Source: CALFML01 sp044222245
Lineage (GTDB): Bacteria > Myxococcota_A > Polyangia > Palsa-1104 > JAEUJZ01
DNA length: 64,000 bases
NCBI GenBank assembly: GCA_044222245.1
Contig: JBGANQ010000041.1
Span: 9,727-73,726, forward strand
Direction: 5' to 3'
The position numbers and the translations under genes are program-made. The stretch's first letter is position 1, and each line of letters begins with the position of its first letter. The notes below the pieces were generated by a model that was given only the letters and a program-made list of their open reading frames with translations, made no database searches and had not been told where the DNA came from. This document shows positions 60,895-64,000 of this stretch, in pieces.

Positions 60895-63885
60895 TCACAG
60901 CGGAATCTTGATCGAGCTGTGGTTGGGAAGGCCGGGGGCCTGGCGGTAGCGGTGGTCGGGCTCCCAGGCGCCGCTGTCGCGGCTGCGTCGCCGGCTGTGG
61001 ACGAGCAGCTCGCGGGCCGAGCCGGCGGGGCCGCCGTGCAGCTCCAACAGCTGGTAGTGCAAAGGGACGCTCGGCGGCCGCTCTGGACCGGGGGCGCCGA
61101 AGGTGCCGGCCCCGAGAATGTGGAAGCCGGCGGTGCTGCGGTAGTAGGGGAAGATGGAGTCGCCGGGCTCGTGAACGTGGCCGTGCAGCGCTACCTGGAA
61201 GCGCGCCTGGGCGAGCCGCTGCAGGAAGCCCAGGTCGCGCAGGCGCGCCTCATCGGCGCCGCCCACCGGGTGGTGGAACAGCGCCAGCTTGAGCGCGCAC
61301 TGCTCGTAAAGCGGCGTGCGGCGGATGTCGTCCAGGGCGTGGCTGAGCGCCAGCTCGTTGATGCTGCTGCGCTCGCGGAAGTTGTGGTCGATCTGCCACG
61401 CCGAGTTCAGCCCGAGGATGAGCAGCCCGGCCTCGCCGAAGTGGTGGATGGTCGCCTGATCGGCGGGGTTGAGCGGGTAGGGCTGGCGGCAGACGCGCTG
61501 GTAGAACTCGGCAAACGGACGGAAGCGCTGCGGGTGCTGCTCGTCATTGCGCAGCTCGACGTAGCGGCTGTCGGGGGTCTCTTCGAAGTCGATGTCGGGG
61601 CGCAGCGCTGCGCCCTGGCTGCTGCGCAGCCGCGGCACGTACGCCTCGCGGGCGATGCCCCAGTGGAGGTCGTGGTTGCCGGGGACGATCACCAGCTGGT
61701 GCGGCTTGAGGTCAAACTCCGCGGTGAGTCCGATGAGGAACTCCTCCGCGGCGCGGAACTCCTCGGGCTGGCCGCGCTGGGTGAGGTCGCCGGACAGGAC
61801 CAGGGCGTCGATGCGGCTGACGCGCAGCTCGCGGCGCAGATCTTCGGCCAGCTGCCCGTACCACAGGGCGGCCTGCGCCTTGGTGCCAAAGTGCAGATCG
61901 GACAGGTGGACAAGGACTAGCGGCGCCGTGGCCGGCGGCGGCGGCGGCACCGTCACCCGCGGCACCCCCGCCTCGCACAGGCGCGGCCGGCCGTCGGCCT
62001 CGGGCACGTCTTCCACCGTGTGGCCGCTGTCGCGGGCGAACTTGAGCCAGTCCAGGTGGCGCAGGTAAAACCACAGCTGCGGATCTTCGGCGCTGAGCGC
62101 GCCGGTGATGCGCCGGTAGTGGAGGAAGTGACGCAGCCGCGGCATCTCGCCAAACAGGCGGTGCAGGTTGCCCGCGAGCAGCCAGTCAAAGGCGGCGTCG
62201 ATGGCACGCTGCTGGCGGTACTGCAGCCGCGCCTGGCGGACCATCACGCTGCCTTCATTTTCGCGCGACAGGTGCCATAGAAGAAGCAGCGCCGCGCCCC
62301 GCGGCGGCGCCTGCTCGTCCGCGGCGGCGAACGCCAGAAGGATCGGCCGGTAGTACTGCTCGAAGGTCTGATAGACCTGGGTCACCACCTCCTGCGCCGG
62401 CACCCGGATGACCACCCGCTCGGGGGCGCGCTCGGTGATGCCGGCCAGCCGCGTCGCCTCGTAACACAGCCTCTGGGCAAGGGCGAAGCTGCCCTCGGCC
62501 TCATCGACAAAGCGGCTGCGGCGCTGGAACTCGATGTTGGCGGCGTGCTCGCCGAGCGCGATGAGCTCGTCGATCTTCTCGTCGGGTTGCCGCCCCTGCA
62601 GGCTGATCACCGAGTAGCGGCCGCGGATGTCGGGCAGCGCCTCGACCAGCGAGACGCCGATGGGGTTGATGCCGATGATGACGACCTTGATGTCGCGGCG
62701 GTTGCGGTCGCACAGCCGCTTGACCAGCCGCGCCACCGCTTCCTTGCGCGCCCACAAGAGCAGGTGGAAGTCGTCGATCACCAGGTAGCCGCCCTGCGGC
62801 ACGTTGTCGCGCACCTGGCGGTCGAGCTCGAGCAGGTCCTTCTCATCGGTCGCCGACACGTACTGGCAGCGCCGCTCGGCCTGCAGCTCTTCCAGCGCCC
62901 GCAGCACCGCCGTGGTCTTGCCGGTGCCCGAGGGACCCTCCACCACCAGGCCATCGGGGATGGTCGGCAGGCGCAGCCGCTGGACGAGCTCGCGGCTCTG
63001 GGCGGTCTCGACGAAGATGACCTTGGACGGGCCGGCGTAGACGAAGATGTCCGACAGCGAGCGCACCGAGCCCGGCGGCAGCGGCGCCTCGGGCGGCAGC
63101 TCGCGCTGCGAGGCGGGCGGGAACAGGATCGCCTGACGCACCGCGTTGGCGACCAGCACCCAGGCGGCGTCGCGATCGCCAAAGCCGCTGACCGGCCGCC
63201 CGTCCAAAAGCGGCGGCGCCAGGTGGAAAAGCGGCGTCGACTGCCACATCGCCGGACCCAGGAGCACGGTGAGCAGCGTCGGGTGGCGCGGCCCGCGCTG
63301 GTAGTCGAGCGCCTGGCGGATCGACTCGGTCGCCCACGCCAGGTAGCGGCGGCTGAGCAGAAGGACGATGACGTCGGCCTCGGCTGCCGCCGCTCCGAGG
63401 CCGCCGTCCGCCCCCTTGTCGGGCGCACCGCTGGCGCTGCCGCAGGGTGCCGCGCGCAAGGCCAGCACTCCCTGGTGCTCGAGCACCGCGAGGTGCTCGG
63501 CGAGCTCGGCGAACAGCGCCGCCTCCGCCGCCGCGAACGAGCACACGACCACCGGCACCTTGTTGGCGCTGCGTCCGCTCGGCACCGGCTCCTCGGGCAC
63601 GGCGGCGATCGGCTCCAGGTGGCTGGAGCTGTCCTCCGCGGTCGGCAGCAAGCTCGCTGCTGCCGCCGGGAACTCGGCCTGCAGGCGGTTGATGAGCTCG
63701 ACGAGCGGCACCTGCATGAGCAGCAGGTTGACCTTGGTCGTGCGATCCATCCCCTCGGTAAAGCGGCGCGACACCTCGGGGAAGAAGTCGACGCAGAAGG
63801 CGTCAAACTCGGGCGTGGCGGGCAGCGCCTTGGCGAGCAGCCGGCGGGCCGCGGAGGGAGTCAGGGGATCTCTGCGCTCATCCAT
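60895..63885 (-). CDS. EAD-TIR-AAA ATPase-metallophosphoesterase predicted conflict effector
   Basis: The 996-residue protein begins with effector-associated domain 1 (residues about 5-75: DAFCVDFFPEVSRRF and GMDRTTKVNLLLMQV). A divergent TIR-like domain (about 108-255, DVIVLLLSRRYLAW) follows. An AAA-type ATPase (about 285-560) has Walker A GPSGTGKT and Walker B YLVIDDFHLL. A calcineurin-like phosphoesterase (about 655-945) has LVHLSDLHFG, LSGDLTQRG, VPGNHDLHWG and GHVHE, so all metal-ligand motifs are present. Its EAD closely matches that of the EAD-TIR-SIR2 protein at 15691. Proteins of this plan are predicted NTP-regulated defence or conflict effectors, and the phosphoesterase could act on nucleic acid or nucleotides. 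The start ATG has AAAGG six bases upstream. Confidence 0.86.
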   Translation of the reverse strand: MDERRDPLTPSAARRLLAKALPATPEFDAFCVDFFPEVSRRFTEGMDRTTKVNLLLMQVPLVELINRLQAEFPAAAASLLPTAEDSSSHLEPIAAVPEEPVPSGRSANKVPVVVCSFAAAEAALFAELAEHLAVLEHQGVLALRAAPCGSASGAPDKGADGGLGAAAAEADVIVLLLSRRYLAWATESIRQALDYQRGPRHPTLLTVLLGPAMWQSTPLFHLAPPLLDGRPVSGFGDRDAAWVLVANAVRQAILFPPASQRELPPEAPLPPGSVRSLSDIFVYAGPSKVIFVETAQSRELVQRLRLPTIPDGLVVEGPSGTGKTTAVLRALEELQAERRCQYVSATDEKDLLELDRQVRDNVPQGGYLVIDDFHLLLWARKEAVARLVKRLCDRNRRDIKVVIIGINPIGVSLVEALPDIRGRYSVISLQGRQPDEKIDELIALGEHAANIEFQRRSRFVDEAEGSFALAQRLCYEATRLAGITERAPERVVIRVPAQEVVTQVYQTFEQYYRPILLAFAAADEQAPPRGAALLLLWHLSRENEGSVMVRQARLQYRQQRAIDAAFDWLLAGNLHRLFGEMPRLRHFLHYRRITGALSAEDPQLWFYLRHLDWLKFARDSGHTVEDVPEADGRPRLCEAGVPRVTVPPPPPATAPLVLVHLSDLHFGTKAQAALWYGQLAEDLRRELRVSRIDALVLSGDLTQRGQPEEFRAAEEFLIGLTAEFDLKPHQLVIVPGNHDLHWGIAREAYVPRLRSSQGAALRPDIDFEETPDSRYVELRNDEQHPQRFRPFAEFYQRVCRQPYPLNPADQATIHHFGEAGLLILGLNSAWQIDHNFRERSSINELALSHALDDIRRTPLYEQCALKLALFHHPVGGADEARLRDLGFLQRLAQARFQVALHGHVHEPGDSIFPYYRSTAGFHILGAGTFGAPGPERPPSVPLHYQLLELHGGPAGSARELLVHSRRRSRDSGAWEPDHRYRQAPGLPNHSSIKIPL

Positions 63886-64000
63886 CTTGAACCTTTGCCT
63901 GGGCCGGCCCGATTGTAGCAGGCGCCCGCACGGCCGAGCCTTCCGCAGCTGCTGGCTGGGGGCGCGGAAGGCGCGGGCGCAGCGGGCGCGACCCCCGACA

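Overview
The window is GC-rich, densely coded DNA that looks like a chromosome segment of a predatory or fruiting myxobacterium-like organism (Myxococcota). The basis is family content rather than a database match: Ser/Thr kinase-AAA-TPR giants, a caspase-like protease under an ECF sigma/anti-sigma pair, WGS..DVWAVG-repeat lipoproteins, EAD-TIR effector proteins, and a lanthipeptide locus close to a hybrid NRPS-PKS.

Left flank (1-15509). The end of a hybrid histidine kinase is followed by an RsbR-like STAS protein with a PF04672-type methyltransferase. Next come a four-gene operon (ECF sigma factor, ZAS anti-sigma factor, caspase/beta-barrel fusion, lipoprotein), a class C beta-lactamase-fold hydrolase, an alpha/beta hydrolase, tgt, a YccF-like protein and a ferredoxin-reductase-type flavoprotein. 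The flank ends with the C-terminal 1071 residues of a Ser/Thr kinase-AAA-TPR protein.

Island (about 15510-59716). The missing N-terminal part of that kinase lies 44.2 kb away at 59708-60165, on the same strand. The two pieces break inside the HRD catalytic motif, share the 9-bp direct repeat TCACGGTGA, and rejoin in frame to GIIHRDLKPANVL when 44,207 bp are removed. I read this as a 44.2-kb insertion into one gene. The island holds an EAD-TIR-SIR2 protein (two candidate NADase domains), a mersacidin-type lanthipeptide precursor with its LanM, two LysR regulators, a 14-repeat lipoprotein, a GH1 lipoprotein, a radical SAM/PLP-aminotransferase pair, a pseudokinase-AAA-GAF-STAS protein, an orphan sugar-binding lipoprotein, an A-PCP-C-A(MT)-PCP-KS-AT-ACP-TE megasynthase and an ABC/HlyD/TolC export operon whose ATPase motifs are degenerate. 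No integrase or transposase gene is visible.

Nested insertion (about 36461-43239). A phytanoyl-CoA dioxygenase-type hydroxylase gene just upstream of the megasynthase is itself split by about 6.8 kb. That segment carries a membrane protein, an S1-domain protein with CTC-rich leucine codons, a small membrane protein and a 1286-residue lipoprotein. At its right edge is a 52-codon relic of a group II intron reverse transcriptase.

Right flank (59717-64000). It has the kinase N-terminal piece, an SRPBCC-like protein, and an EAD-TIR-AAA-metallophosphoesterase protein. The EAD of that protein closely matches the EAD of the TIR-SIR2 protein just inside the opposite island border, so the two may belong to one conflict or defence signalling set.

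No rRNA, tRNA or CRISPR array was seen. All family calls come from reading motifs by eye.
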